Shown piece by piece: positions 1 to 7,794 of a stretch of DNA of 36,760 bases. The position numbers and the translations under genes are program-made. The DNA is from Prevotella sp. (lineage in GTDB: Bacteria; Bacteroidota; Bacteroidia; Bacteroidales; Bacteroidaceae). The first letter of the stretch is position 1. Every line of letters starts with the position of its first letter. The notes beneath the pieces are model-generated. The model did not search any database, was not told the DNA's origin, and saw only the letters and a list, made by a program, of their open reading frames with translations. Location of the stretch: assembly GCA_017478085.1 (NCBI GenBank), contig JAFVEE010000028.1:1-36760 (forward strand), given 5' to 3'.

Positions 1-125
1 ATTGCGCGAACTTTGTCCATCACAAAGTCATAGGCTTCCTCAAGTGTCATATTGCCTTGGGGCTCTGTTGCCAGACCATTGGCCTCAAACAGAGTCTTGT
101 CATCGACATTTATTTCTTTATACAT
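1..125 (-). CDS. Hypothetical protein, N-terminal 41 residues only
   Basis: A minus-strand reading frame opens with ATG at 125 (MYKEINVDDKTLFEANG...) and stays open to the window edge, so only the first 41 residues are visible. A well-formed Bacteroidetes promoter lies directly upstream (149-179), which supports both the gene and this start. The visible part is acidic and soluble-looking, with no signal peptide. I do not recognise the family. It follows the AraC-type regulator on the same strand, but its own promoter makes co-transcription optional. Confidence 0.6.
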   Translation of the reverse strand, partial: MYKEINVDDKTLFEANGLATEPQGNMTLEEAYDFVMDKVRA

Positions 126-148
126 ACGCAATTGTTTTAAAATCGCTG

Positions 149-179
149 CAAAGATACAATTAATTTCTGAGAAAAGCAA
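149..179 (-). promoter_or_regulatory. Promoter of the truncated left-edge gene
   Basis: On the minus strand the -7 box TATCTTTG (156-149) matches the Bacteroidetes consensus TAnnTTTG. A TTG -33 element (179-177) sits 20 nt upstream. The -7 box ends 23 nt before the ATG at 125. Confidence 0.6.
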
Positions 180-200
180 GTTTTCCCGAGATTTTATCCG

Positions 201-1739
201 TTATTCGGCAGTGGCAGATAGTTGGCTGCGGTACTCCGTCGGCGTGAGACCGAAGCGGCGGACGAAGTTACGGCTGAAGGTCTGGCGCGTGCCGAAGCCC
301 GACTGCTGGGCCACCTCGTCGATGCTCAGTTGCGGGTTGGTCAGCAACTGGCGGGCATGGTCAAGGCGGCAGTTGTTGACGAAGTCGGTGAGGGAACTAT
401 GGTCGCTGCCCTGGCTGAAGACGGCACCGATGCGTTCCTTCGACAACTGGAACTTTTCGATGATGGCCTGCCGTCCGAACTGCGGATTGAGATAAAGTTG
501 CTCGGCGAGGATGACGTCGCGCAAGTGGTTGTAGAGTGCGTCGTCTTCCGTAGCAGACTCCTGGACAGTGGTGAGGCTGTCTATCTGCTTCATCTGTTTC
601 ACCAGCACGCGGTTCTTGCGGTTGATAATACGCTTTTGACGCCAATAGACGAGTTGGGCGGTGACAGCCAGAAGAAGGAGGATGCCAGTGCCAAAGGCTA
701 TCAACAGGTTGCGGTCGGCACGGGCCTGCTCTCGCTCGGCGCGGGCTTCGGCCTCCTGCCGTTGCATCCGCTGCTCCAGGGCGTTGTAGCGGGCGATGTG
801 ATCGCGGGCGGTGGCCTCCGTGACGCTGCGCTCTATCTGTAGGTAAGCCTCGGTCATGCTGCTGTGCTGCCCCAGGGCGGTATAGGCTGCCGAGATGTAA
901 CCCTGCGCCTGGGTGCGGTAGAAGTTGATGTAGCTGGCGCGGCTGGCAGAGTCGGCAGGCACGCGCTTGCTGTCGTCGGCGTATTGGTCGGGGTGCGCCT
1001 CGTAGTCCTCCAAGCGTTCAATGATGCGACGGGCCAGCGGCAGCGTCTCCACGTAGCGGCCCGTCGAACTGAGCACGCCAATCTTCCGTTTGGAGACAAT
1101 GATGAAGGCATCGAGTTCGTTGAACTTGAACTCGGGCATCGTACCCAAAACGGCTATCACGCTGTCGAGCGTGGCCATGCCCTGCTCCGCCTGTCCGTCA
1201 TAGCAGCGTGCCGCACCCAGTTCGGCCTCCGTGCGCAGAGCCTCGGTCTCGACCCCCTCCCGGTGGCATACGTCAATGAGTTCGCGCGACCGCTGCATCC
1301 ATTTCAGTGTGTCCTGCTGCATGCGGGCGGTATAGACCAGTACCTCCAGCAACTGCTGCCGCAGGTTAAGATCCTGCTTCAGCGAGTCGTGCCCCAGCAC
1401 TCGCTCGCCAATCACCCGGCCTGAATCCAGGCTCGTCCCTTTCGGCCCGCCGAGCACCGAGTCCATCCGCGCCTTTATCTGCGTCTTGCTGTATATCCTC
1501 GCCCGCTCCACCTCGGCCCGCACCTCGCTCAGATTCCCCACGATAACCGCCGAGTCGATAATCTGCAACGCCCGCTCCGGCTGGTAGCCATACACCGCCA
1601 TCGCTGCCTGCTGGGTATAAACAGTATCACTTGGCAACGGCTCCCTGCCGTTCCCCTTACTCTCCTGTGCATTCTTACCTGTGCAGCCCACAATGGCTGC
1701 CACGACTATAAATAATATAAGGTGTAGTGCCTGTCTCAT
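201..1739 (-). CDS. Membrane-anchored AraC-family regulator with TPR-like sensor region
   Basis: 512-residue protein. I start it at MRQALHLIL (1739) because a lipoprotein-like signal follows at once (FIVVAAIVGC, Cys19); the open frame extends 20 codons further upstream without one. Residues about 40-335 are helical, TPR-like repeats. A hydrophobic segment (LLIAFGTGILLLLAVTAQLV, about residue 345) crosses the membrane. A basic/coiled linker leads to a C-terminal AraC double helix-turn-helix (LSIDEVAQQSGFGTRQTFSRNF). This architecture is common in Bacteroidetes: a periplasmic repeat region would sense a signal and the cytoplasmic HTH bind DNA. If the Cys were lipidated the topology would be odd, so the first segment may instead be an uncleaved or ordinary signal peptide. 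Target genes are unknown; the pectinesterase beyond the tRNAs is one possibility, with no direct evidence. Confidence 0.85.
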   Translation of the reverse strand: MRQALHLILFIVVAAIVGCTGKNAQESKGNGREPLPSDTVYTQQAAMAVYGYQPERALQIIDSAVIVGNLSEVRAEVERARIYSKTQIKARMDSVLGGPKGTSLDSGRVIGERVLGHDSLKQDLNLRQQLLEVLVYTARMQQDTLKWMQRSRELIDVCHREGVETEALRTEAELGAARCYDGQAEQGMATLDSVIAVLGTMPEFKFNELDAFIIVSKRKIGVLSSTGRYVETLPLARRIIERLEDYEAHPDQYADDSKRVPADSASRASYINFYRTQAQGYISAAYTALGQHSSMTEAYLQIERSVTEATARDHIARYNALEQRMQRQEAEARAEREQARADRNLLIAFGTGILLLLAVTAQLVYWRQKRIINRKNRVLVKQMKQIDSLTTVQESATEDDALYNHLRDVILAEQLYLNPQFGRQAIIEKFQLSKERIGAVFSQGSDHSSLTDFVNNCRLDHARQLLTNPQLSIDEVAQQSGFGTRQTFSRNFVRRFGLTPTEYRSQLSATAE

Positions 1740-1779
1740 ATCGTCAAAATAAACAATCAATATTCTCTTAAAATGAGAA

Positions 1780-1800
1780 AGTGGCTGATAATCAGCCACT
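1780..1800 (-). terminator. Intrinsic terminator of tRNA-Pro
   Basis: A 10-bp perfect stem around a single central base (AGTGGCTGAT / ATCAGCCACT) lies 23 nt beyond the tRNA-Pro CCA end. On the minus strand it is followed by TTCTCATTTT. It also separates the tRNA from the AraC-type gene starting at 1739. Confidence 0.65.
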
Positions 1801-1823
1801 TCCTTGTCAACAACTTTGTTTGT

Positions 1824-1899
1824 TGGTCGGGATGAGGCGACTCGAACGCCCGACCCCTACGTCCCGAACGTAGTGCGCTACCAACTGCGCTACATCCCG
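1824..1899 (-). tRNA. tRNA-Pro (anticodon CGG)
   Basis: Full cloverleaf on the minus strand. The acceptor stem CGGGATG pairs with CATCCCG, the D-arm contains AGCGCAGTTGGTAGCGC, the anticodon stem-loop is CTACG-TTCGGGA-CGTAG, and the T-loop reads GTTCGAGTC. The anticodon CGG reads proline CCG codons. The 3' CCA is encoded (1826-1824), unlike the neighbouring tRNA-Phe. Confidence 0.95.
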
Positions 1900-1928
1900 A
1901 AGGCCTACCTTTTTGTGGTAAGCGGGTG

Positions 1929-1961
1929 CAAAGGTACACAGAATTTTTGAATTACGTGCAA
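1929..1961 (-). promoter_or_regulatory. Promoter of tRNA-Pro
   Basis: The minus-strand -7 box TACCTTTG (1936-1929) has a TTG (1961-1959) 22 nt upstream, slightly longer than the usual spacing. It is divergent from the tRNA-Phe promoter, with less than 20 nt between the two -33 elements. Confidence 0.55.
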
Positions 1962-1976
1962 CTTTTCTCGGAAAAA

Positions 1977-2008
1977 TTTGCATAAACGAAGAAAAATGCA
2001 TACCTTTG
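1977..2008 (+). promoter_or_regulatory. Promoter of tRNA-Phe
   Basis: A TTTG -33 element (1977-1980) and a TACCTTTG -7 box (2001-2008) are separated by 20 nt. The tRNA begins 15 nt after the -7 box. Confidence 0.65.
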
Positions 2009-2023
2009 CACCCACAAAACGAT

Positions 2024-2096
2024 GGTGCCTTAGCTCAGTTGGTAGAGCATCGGACTGAAAATCCGTGTGTCCCCGGTTCGATTCCTGGAGGTACCA
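2024..2096 (+). tRNA. tRNA-Phe (anticodon GAA)
   Basis: Complete cloverleaf. The acceptor GGTGCCT pairs with AGGTACC (one G-T pair), the D-arm is TAGCTCAGTTGGTAGAGCA, the anticodon loop CTGAAAA gives GAA, and the T-arm reads CCGGTTCGATTCCTGG. The discriminator is A (2096) and CCA is not encoded. Confidence 0.96.
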
Positions 2097-2109
2097 CACA
2101 TACGAACAG

Positions 2110-2150
2110 AAGCGCTAATATCCATGAACGGAGATTAGCGCTTTTGCTTT
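2110..2150 (+). terminator. Intrinsic terminator of tRNA-Phe
   Basis: A perfect 10-bp stem AAGCGCTAAT (2110-2119) / ATTAGCGCTT (2134-2143) with a 14-nt loop runs into TTGCTTT. It starts 14 nt after the tRNA. Confidence 0.75.
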
Positions 2151-2179
2151 AGACAGACAACAGATAACTTAAAGACTAT

Positions 2180-3244
2180 ATGAAACGACACTCATTGTTA
2201 TGGACCGTCCTCTTGCTGCTCGCAGCCGTTCAATTGCACGCCCAGACCAACAGCATCCTGGTGAAGGCCGGCGATGCGCAGAGCCTGCTGAACGCCATTG
2301 AGCAGGCCAACCAGCAAAACGCCGACCCGCAGGCCAGGCGCGTGTTCATCATGATTCCCGATGGCGTGTACGATCTGGGCGAGCTGTCGCTGACCACCAT
2401 CCAGGGAAACAACATCGCCCTGATAGGCCAGAGCATGGAGGGCACGGTCATTGTGAATGCACCCAAGGTAGAGAACGAGGGCATTGGCAAGACGGCCACG
2501 CTGCTGAACCGTGGCACAGGCACCTACGTGCAGGACCTGACGCTGAAGAACGCACTCGACTACTACCACTCGGGAGCCGCCGGACGGGCCGTGTGCTGGC
2601 AGGACAAGGGCCATCGCACCATCTTCAAGCGGGTGCGCATGCTGTCGTATCAGGACACCTACTACAGCCATAGCGAGGAATGCCAGCACTACCTTGAGGA
2701 CTCGGAGATTCACGGCACGGTGGACTTCATCTGCGGTGCCGGCGACGTGTACTTCAACCGCTGCCTCATCGTGACCGAGAAGCGCAATGCCGACGGCACA
2801 GGACGCGACGTGATCGTGGCTCCCCGCACCTCGCGCACGCCGTGGGGCTATGTGTTCAACGAGTGCACCATACGCAACGACGTATCGAAATTCCACTATG
2901 CCCGTGGCTGGCACACGCTGCCCCGCTGCACCTGGATGAACACGCGATTGGAGACCCCCGCGAAGCTGGAGCCCACACGCTTTGACCCGCAGGGCATGCG
3001 CACGGTGGAGAGCCTGTTCTACGAGTACCACACGATGGACGCCCAGGGGCGCGACATCACCCCGGCATCGAACGTGGTGACCTTCACCCTCAACGGCGAG
3101 ACCCGCGCCCACGAGACCATCCTGCCCAAGGAGGAAGTGTGGCGATTTGGCATAGAAAAGATTTTCCCCGACTGGAGGCCGGAGAAAATCACACAGAAAC
3201 TGACTAAGCAGGCAGAGAAGATGTGGGCCAAGGCAGGCCGATAG
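2180..3244 (+). CDS. Secreted pectinesterase (carbohydrate esterase family 8)
   Basis: 354 residues. The signal peptide MKRHSLLWTVLLLLAAVQLHA ends before QTN, pointing to periplasmic or exported location. The rest is a right-handed beta-helix of the pectin methylesterase family: SYQDTYYSH matches the QDT(L)Y motif, GTVDFICGAGDVYF matches the GxxDFIFG block with its catalytic Asp, and APRTSRTPWG stands where the LGRPW arginine block normally sits. The enzyme would remove methyl esters from homogalacturonan so that polygalacturonases and pectate lyases can act. It is a single gene between a tRNA and a convergent operon (its stop is 11 nt from the opposing stop), with no SusC/SusD pair beside it. 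Its likely partners in the window are the GH28 and PL11 enzymes 12-14 kb away. Confidence 0.88.
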   Translation: MKRHSLLWTVLLLLAAVQLHAQTNSILVKAGDAQSLLNAIEQANQQNADPQARRVFIMIPDGVYDLGELSLTTIQGNNIALIGQSMEGTVIVNAPKVENEGIGKTATLLNRGTGTYVQDLTLKNALDYYHSGAAGRAVCWQDKGHRTIFKRVRMLSYQDTYYSHSEECQHYLEDSEIHGTVDFICGAGDVYFNRCLIVTEKRNADGTGRDVIVAPRTSRTPWGYVFNECTIRNDVSKFHYARGWHTLPRCTWMNTRLETPAKLEPTRFDPQGMRTVESLFYEYHTMDAQGRDITPASNVVTFTLNGETRAHETILPKEEVWRFGIEKIFPDWRPEKITQKLTKQAEKMWAKAGR

Positions 3245-3255
3245 CCCCCTGCGCG

Positions 3256-5370
3256 CTACTCCATCTTCATAAACTGCTTCAGCACATCGCAACGCGATAC
3301 GTACCCACTGGTGCGTGTCGCGTTTTTCCGTTCGTAGGCAGCGAGTGCCTGCAAGGCCTGGTACTGATGGCTGCTGCGCTGCAACACCTTCACATAGTCG
3401 GACTTCTGGTCGCTCCACTCCTCGGTGTACCAGGCATCCATGGGCAGATAGGCCTGGGCAAAGAGTACCTTCTCGCGGAACGTAAATTCGTCGATGGAAT
3501 GGGCGGTTTTCAGCATCTCGTCGGCCTTTTTCAGCAGGTCGGTCTCGTCGGCACGTGCCTCCTCGTTGTAGCTCTTGCCATAGCGCGTCAGGTACCACGC
3601 ATCGCCAGCATAGGAAGCCTGCGCATAGCGTATGGCCAGTTGGTAGGCACGCTGGGCCTTGGCCGTTGGCTCCAACGCGCCAAAACCTTGCTCCAGCTGC
3701 TGCATCTCGCGCACAAACTGCAGCTTCTGATTGGCGGTGACGCGGGCCGAGCCGGGCTGTTGCAGCTCTTCCTTGATGCGCTGCCGCTTCATCCACGGCT
3801 CTACCTTGTAGCTGCGCTGCGCCATAAAGGGGGCAATGTTCATGGCATTGATGAAGTCGACGCTCACGGGGGCGAGGTGCCGTTCGGCCTCGGCCCAGCG
3901 GCACAGGCGTAGGTACTTAGTACCGATCAGCTCGTGCAGGAACTGCTCGTCGTGGCGAATGCGGGGCGAGAGCCAGTGGTCGATGGCCGACGCGGGGGCT
4001 GACTGCTGCACGTAGGCCAGGTACTTCTCCATCTGGTCAACGGCCATCGTGTCGATGCGGTAGAAGAAATCGCCCGAATAGTCGCCGTTCCACCCATACT
4101 CGCTGATGCGCGACTGCTGGTGAGCGGCCAGCATCCTAAAGACCTTCGGCTGCTCGTCGTAGACGGCCAGGAAGGCCGTGGCCAGCTCAGAACGCCCCAT
4201 TTCATCGTATTTTGGTACCAGCACCTGATGCACCAGGCGGTCGAACACCTGCGTGTAGTGATTGTCGTAGAAGTCGCCATCGGCCCGCTCCTCGCGCGCC
4301 TTCTCCTCTAACCACGACAGCTCGGTGGCCAGGAAGTCGCCCATGCGGGCATCGGCCTTCTGCACACTGGCCGTGATGAAGAGGCGCAGGGCCCGTGCAT
4401 TGTCCTTCACGCGGGGCGTGCCGTCGAGCTGAGCAGCCTCGGAGATGAGCCTGAACGCCTCCTGCCGGTCGCCAAAGAGGTATTGCAGCCATGCCTCGGC
4501 CGACCGCCACAGAGCTGGATTGGTGGTCTGCTTCTCGCCGACCACCCGTCTGGCCAGTGCGCACATCTTCATAGCCTCGGCCTTCTCGATATCGCGAATG
4601 AAGAGCTTGCCCGGCCAGTTGTCGTAGTCGTTCTGGGCGTCGATGGCCTCCTGGGCATTGTTGGCGAAGTCCTGCAGCAGGAAGGGCAGCGCGGGCGAGT
4701 TGGCATTGCGCTGGTACTCCTGGGCGATGCTCTCGTAGGAGCGGCGCTTATAATAATAGGTGTAGAGGCTGGCCACGTCGCCCTGCTCCATATAGATCTG
4801 CGTGGCCTCGTCGGTGCGGCCCGCCTTGAGCAGGGCACCGGCGTAGATGTTGCGCATCATATCGCGGTAGACGGAGTTGATGAAGCCACTGGCCGTCTGC
4901 TCCCAGAACTTCACGTTGTCGGCGTGCTGCCCCAGGAGCATGTTGCAGCGCATGTAGAGCAGGGCGTGCTGCGAGCGCAGACGGGTCTTCACCTTCGACA
5001 GCGCATACTGCCTGATGGCACCCAGCTGCTGCTTGCGGGCGGCCTGCTGCTGCTTGGTGGGGTACTCCCAGCTATCGGCCACCTGGCCCGACAGCTGCAG
5101 GTAGCGCTCCAGCTGGTCTATGTAGCCCGCCATGAGCACGTCGTTCTTCTTGCAGGCCACCTGGCGCATCTCGTCGGCATCGAACCAGTACAGGTCCTGC
5201 CTGCCGGCGTAGGCCCGCCAGTTGTCCATGCACCGGCGGTCGGTCTCGATATTCCAGTCCTGCCCGCCCACGGTGCTGAACAGGTAGTAGTTGTGCGTGC
5301 CGGGAATGGCGCACGCAAAGGCACCAGCCGCCACGGCGGCCAGTACACTAATGACGATAAATCGCTTCAT
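3256..5370 (-). CDS. Large helical secreted protein of unknown function
   Basis: 704 residues. I start it at MKRFIVISVLAAVAAGAFAC (5370), an obvious export signal; the open frame extends 13 codons further without one. Cys20 could be lipidated, but the preceding AFA is a poor lipobox. The remainder is rich in short amphipathic helices with Ala, Tyr, Trp and Arg, TPR-like in appearance (for example LLKAGRTDEATQIYMEQGDVASLYTYYYK), and has no catalytic motif I can name. The start overlaps the upstream lipoprotein gene by 23 nt, so the two are probably translationally coupled and act together, downstream of murF. A scaffold or repeat-type adaptor in the envelope is the most I would infer. Confidence 0.75.
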   Translation of the reverse strand: MKRFIVISVLAAVAAGAFACAIPGTHNYYLFSTVGGQDWNIETDRRCMDNWRAYAGRQDLYWFDADEMRQVACKKNDVLMAGYIDQLERYLQLSGQVADSWEYPTKQQQAARKQQLGAIRQYALSKVKTRLRSQHALLYMRCNMLLGQHADNVKFWEQTASGFINSVYRDMMRNIYAGALLKAGRTDEATQIYMEQGDVASLYTYYYKRRSYESIAQEYQRNANSPALPFLLQDFANNAQEAIDAQNDYDNWPGKLFIRDIEKAEAMKMCALARRVVGEKQTTNPALWRSAEAWLQYLFGDRQEAFRLISEAAQLDGTPRVKDNARALRLFITASVQKADARMGDFLATELSWLEEKAREERADGDFYDNHYTQVFDRLVHQVLVPKYDEMGRSELATAFLAVYDEQPKVFRMLAAHQQSRISEYGWNGDYSGDFFYRIDTMAVDQMEKYLAYVQQSAPASAIDHWLSPRIRHDEQFLHELIGTKYLRLCRWAEAERHLAPVSVDFINAMNIAPFMAQRSYKVEPWMKRQRIKEELQQPGSARVTANQKLQFVREMQQLEQGFGALEPTAKAQRAYQLAIRYAQASYAGDAWYLTRYGKSYNEEARADETDLLKKADEMLKTAHSIDEFTFREKVLFAQAYLPMDAWYTEEWSDQKSDYVKVLQRSSHQYQALQALAAYERKNATRTSGYVSRCDVLKQFMKME

Positions 5371-6235
5371 ATTGTTCTGGTTGATAGCATTGAATGTTCT
5401 CTTTGTCAAGATGATAGGTCACGATGTGGCGCCTCACGTCGTCGCGTTCGGCCTCGACAGCCTGCTTGGCCTGCAGAATCTCGTCGTACTGGGCCACATG
5501 GTCGATGCTGACCCCATGCAGGGTGCGCTGCCAGCGGAACACGGGATAGGCGGCAGCCAGGGGCAAGGGATAGTCCTTCAGATGCTTCAGGTAGGGCTTC
5601 ACGTCGCGCATGTCGAGAATGGGGTTGCGCTCGGCGAAGCGTTCGGGTGCCCCCGTGTTGTAGAGCATCAGCACGCCATAGTCGGCTGGCGGGGCGGGCA
5701 TGGACAACTGGTGCAGGCGGATGGTTACGGAGAGTTGAGAGGAAACAGGGGAGAGGCGGGCGGCGAGCTCTGCCTTCACCCTCTCTAAAAAGCGGTAGTA
5801 CGTCTGGCGGCTGCGGGCCGTATAGTCGCAGTCTATCTGCAGTTCGCCCGTAGTGCTGATGTCATTGGTCTCGTTCATTTGCAGCACGCGGCGCACCAGC
5901 CTGCTGGCCAGACTGTCGATGTAAGGCTCGCGCATGCAGTTCTCCATCACAAAGACCGTGGGAACAATCTCGATGGAATCGGGCATTTTGGCATCGAAGG
6001 CCAGTGTGGCATTGGGCATAGGCTCGCCCTGATCGTTGAGCACCACATCGAAATAACGGCAGAAGATGCGGTCGATGTGATGCTGGCGCAGGAAGACCCT
6101 CTCGGTGCTGTCGAGCGAAAAGGTGGTGCGCCAGTAGTAAACACCGTTGCCGCACCCCGCGAGCGGCCCGCTCGGAGGCAGCGAACAGCCTGCACACAGG
6201 CAAGCCATCAGGAACAGGAGCCAGCAGTGCCTCAT
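5348..6235 (-). CDS. Lipoprotein, probably a TIM-barrel fold
   Basis: 295 residues, starting at MRHCWLLFLMACLCAGCS (6235). LCAGC is a clear lipobox, so the protein should be anchored in the envelope. The open frame runs 57 codons further upstream, but only as a shadow of murF. The body alternates strand and helix blocks in a pattern that suggests a (beta/alpha)8 barrel: GVYYWRTTF, IDRIFCRYFDVV, IEIVPTVFV, GELQIDCDYTARSRQTYYRF, LSVTIRLHQL, YGVLMLYNTG, LPLAAAYPVFRW. The acidic residues at the strand ends in QIDCDYT would suit a glycoside-hydrolase-like site, but this is inference and I cannot name a family. It begins 5 nt after the murF stop and overlaps the next gene by 23 nt, so it sits in a tight three-gene operon. 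Confidence 0.75.
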   Translation of the reverse strand: MRHCWLLFLMACLCAGCSLPPSGPLAGCGNGVYYWRTTFSLDSTERVFLRQHHIDRIFCRYFDVVLNDQGEPMPNATLAFDAKMPDSIEIVPTVFVMENCMREPYIDSLASRLVRRVLQMNETNDISTTGELQIDCDYTARSRQTYYRFLERVKAELAARLSPVSSQLSVTIRLHQLSMPAPPADYGVLMLYNTGAPERFAERNPILDMRDVKPYLKHLKDYPLPLAAAYPVFRWQRTLHGVSIDHVAQYDEILQAKQAVEAERDDVRRHIVTYHLDKENIQCYQPEQYEAIYRH

Positions 6236-6240
6236 CGCGT

Positions 6241-7575
6241 CTACAGCAGTTCGGGCAGTTGGTACAGCTTCGTGCCGTTCGAGCCCTTCACCAGGATGGT
6301 GCGCCCCTCGGGCTGCTCCGTGGCGAGGGCCGTCTTCACCTTCTCTACATCGTGGAAGCGACGGAAGGGGCAGTCGGTCTTGCCGAACTCCTCGCCCACG
6401 AGCCATACCTCTTCAACGTTCATCAGACCGATGAAATCGACGATTTTCTGGTGTTCCTCCTGACTGGCCTCGCCCAGTTCGCGCATATCGCCCAGGATGA
6501 GCATCTTGTGGCTGGCCTCCATCTGCTGGAAGTTCTCCAGGGCGGCCATCATGCTCGACGGGTTGGCGTTGTAGGCATCGACAATCAGTCGGTTGCGCTG
6601 CGTCTGGACCAGCTGCGAGCGGCTGTTGGTGGGCTGGTAGCTCTCCAGGGCATGACAAATCTTCTTGCGGTCGACGCCGAAGTTGATGCCCACGGCGATG
6701 GCAGCCAGCAGGTTGTCGATATTATAGGCCCCGATGAGCTGCGTCTGCACCTTGTGCCATTTGGTAGAGCGGCCTTCCTCCTCGAGCGTGGCCAGCGGCT
6801 CGCGCCAACGGAACTTCAGCATGGGCGAGCACTCGATGACCTCGCCCGAGATGCACTGGTACTGTTTCTCGGGGTCGGTGCTGTAGGGGGTGATCCAGAG
6901 CGTGTCCTCGTCCTGTATCTGGTCTACCAGGAACTCGTTGTCGGCATCCAGGAATATCAGTCCGTCCTCGCGCGTGCGCAGATAGTCGTACAGCTCGGTC
7001 TTGGTCTTGATGACCCCCTCGAACGAGCCGAAGCCCTGCAGGTGGGCCCGCCCCACGTTGGTGATCAGTCCGCACGTGGGCTCGGCCGTCTCGGCCAGCG
7101 TCTTGATGTCGCCCGGATGGCTGGCCCCCATCTCGATGATGGCAATCTCGTGCTCACGGTTCAGTCGCATGAGCGTCTTCGGCACGCCCACGTCGTTGTT
7201 GAAGTTGCCCTCGGTGGCCAGCACGTTGTACTTCTCGGCCAGCACGGCGCGTACCAGCTCCTTGGTGGTCGTCTTGCCGTTGGTGCCCGTGATGCCAATG
7301 ACGGGAATGGCGAACTGGCGGCGATGCTCGCGGGCCAGCAGCTTGAAGGTCTGCAAGCAGTCGTCGACTACGATGAAATGGTCGTTTTCGGCATATTCCG
7401 GCTCGTCGATAATGGCATAGGAGCAGCCCTTGGCGAGTGCTGCCCCGGCAAACTGGTTGCCATTGAACGAGGCCCCCTTCAGGGCCAGAAAGATGCTCCC
7501 TTCGGGGCAGTCCCTGCTGTCGGTGGTGATGCACGGGTGCTGCCTGTACAGCTGGTATAATTCCTTAATATCCAT
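6241..7575 (-). CDS. murF: UDP-N-acetylmuramoyl-tripeptide--D-alanyl-D-alanine ligase
   Basis: 444 residues. The enzyme adds D-Ala-D-Ala to UDP-MurNAc-tripeptide, the last cytoplasmic step in making the peptidoglycan pentapeptide. Mur-ligase landmarks are in order: the N-terminal substrate domain (TTDSRDCPEGSIFLALKG), the ATP P-loop GITGTNGKTTTKE (about residues 91-103), TEGNFNNDVGVP, IIEMGASHPGDI, and the C-terminal DAYNANPSSM and LILGDMRELG blocks. The length is normal for MurF. Two adjacent ATGs (7578 and 7575) could start it; I use MDIKELY. Here murF is not in a dcw cluster but heads an operon with two envelope proteins of unknown function. A -7 box (7606-7599) lies just upstream. Confidence 0.95.
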   Translation of the reverse strand: MDIKELYQLYRQHPCITTDSRDCPEGSIFLALKGASFNGNQFAGAALAKGCSYAIIDEPEYAENDHFIVVDDCLQTFKLLAREHRRQFAIPVIGITGTNGKTTTKELVRAVLAEKYNVLATEGNFNNDVGVPKTLMRLNREHEIAIIEMGASHPGDIKTLAETAEPTCGLITNVGRAHLQGFGSFEGVIKTKTELYDYLRTREDGLIFLDADNEFLVDQIQDEDTLWITPYSTDPEKQYQCISGEVIECSPMLKFRWREPLATLEEEGRSTKWHKVQTQLIGAYNIDNLLAAIAVGINFGVDRKKICHALESYQPTNSRSQLVQTQRNRLIVDAYNANPSSMMAALENFQQMEASHKMLILGDMRELGEASQEEHQKIVDFIGLMNVEEVWLVGEEFGKTDCPFRRFHDVEKVKTALATEQPEGRTILVKGSNGTKLYQLPELL

Positions 7576-7598
7576 CATACTACTATGTTTTGTGGCTG

Positions 7599-7606
7599 CA
7601 AAGTTA
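7599..7606 (-). promoter_or_regulatory. Probable -7 box for the murF operon
   Basis: TAACTTTG on the minus strand, about 20 nt before the murF start. I see no convincing -33 element at the normal spacing. Confidence 0.4.
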
Positions 7607-7674
7607 CAAAAAAATGGCAAAACGCCCGCCACTTCGGCCATTAATTTGCAATAGTCGTGAAAGTATCTTTCTGC

Positions 7675-7777
7675 AACGAGGGCTCCATTGCAACGGAACG
7701 GAGCCCCCGTTGCGCTGCAACGGAGGCTCCATTAGGATGCAACGGGGCCTTGGCTGCGTGCTAACGGAGCCTCCGTT
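7675..7777. repeat. Array A: five 22-bp palindromic repeat units
   Basis: Five units begin at exactly 22-bp steps: 7675, 7697, 7719, 7741, 7763. Each is a 15-bp near-palindrome related to AACGGAGCCTCCGTT (outer 6-bp arms around a GCC or GGC centre) followed by a 7-bp spacer that differs between units. Units 1 and 3 carry the GGC centre and units 2, 4 and 5 the GCC centre. Unit 4 (AACGGGGCCTTGGCT) is the most decayed. The array lies between the stop of an AraC gene (7795) and the murF promoter, both on the minus strand. The same family recurs at 18733 and 27261. Confidence 0.9.
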
Positions 7778-7794
7778 GCAAAAGGGGGTACGGC

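Noticed and set aside
2198-3904. Long minus-strand ORF opposite the pectinesterase
   Set aside because: It is a shadow of GC-rich coding sequence; the plus strand has a signal peptide and family motifs.
7675-7777. Mini-CRISPR array
   Set aside because: Repeats of 15 bp and spacers of 7 bp are far too short, repeats are degenerate and occur in both orientations, and no cas genes are nearby.
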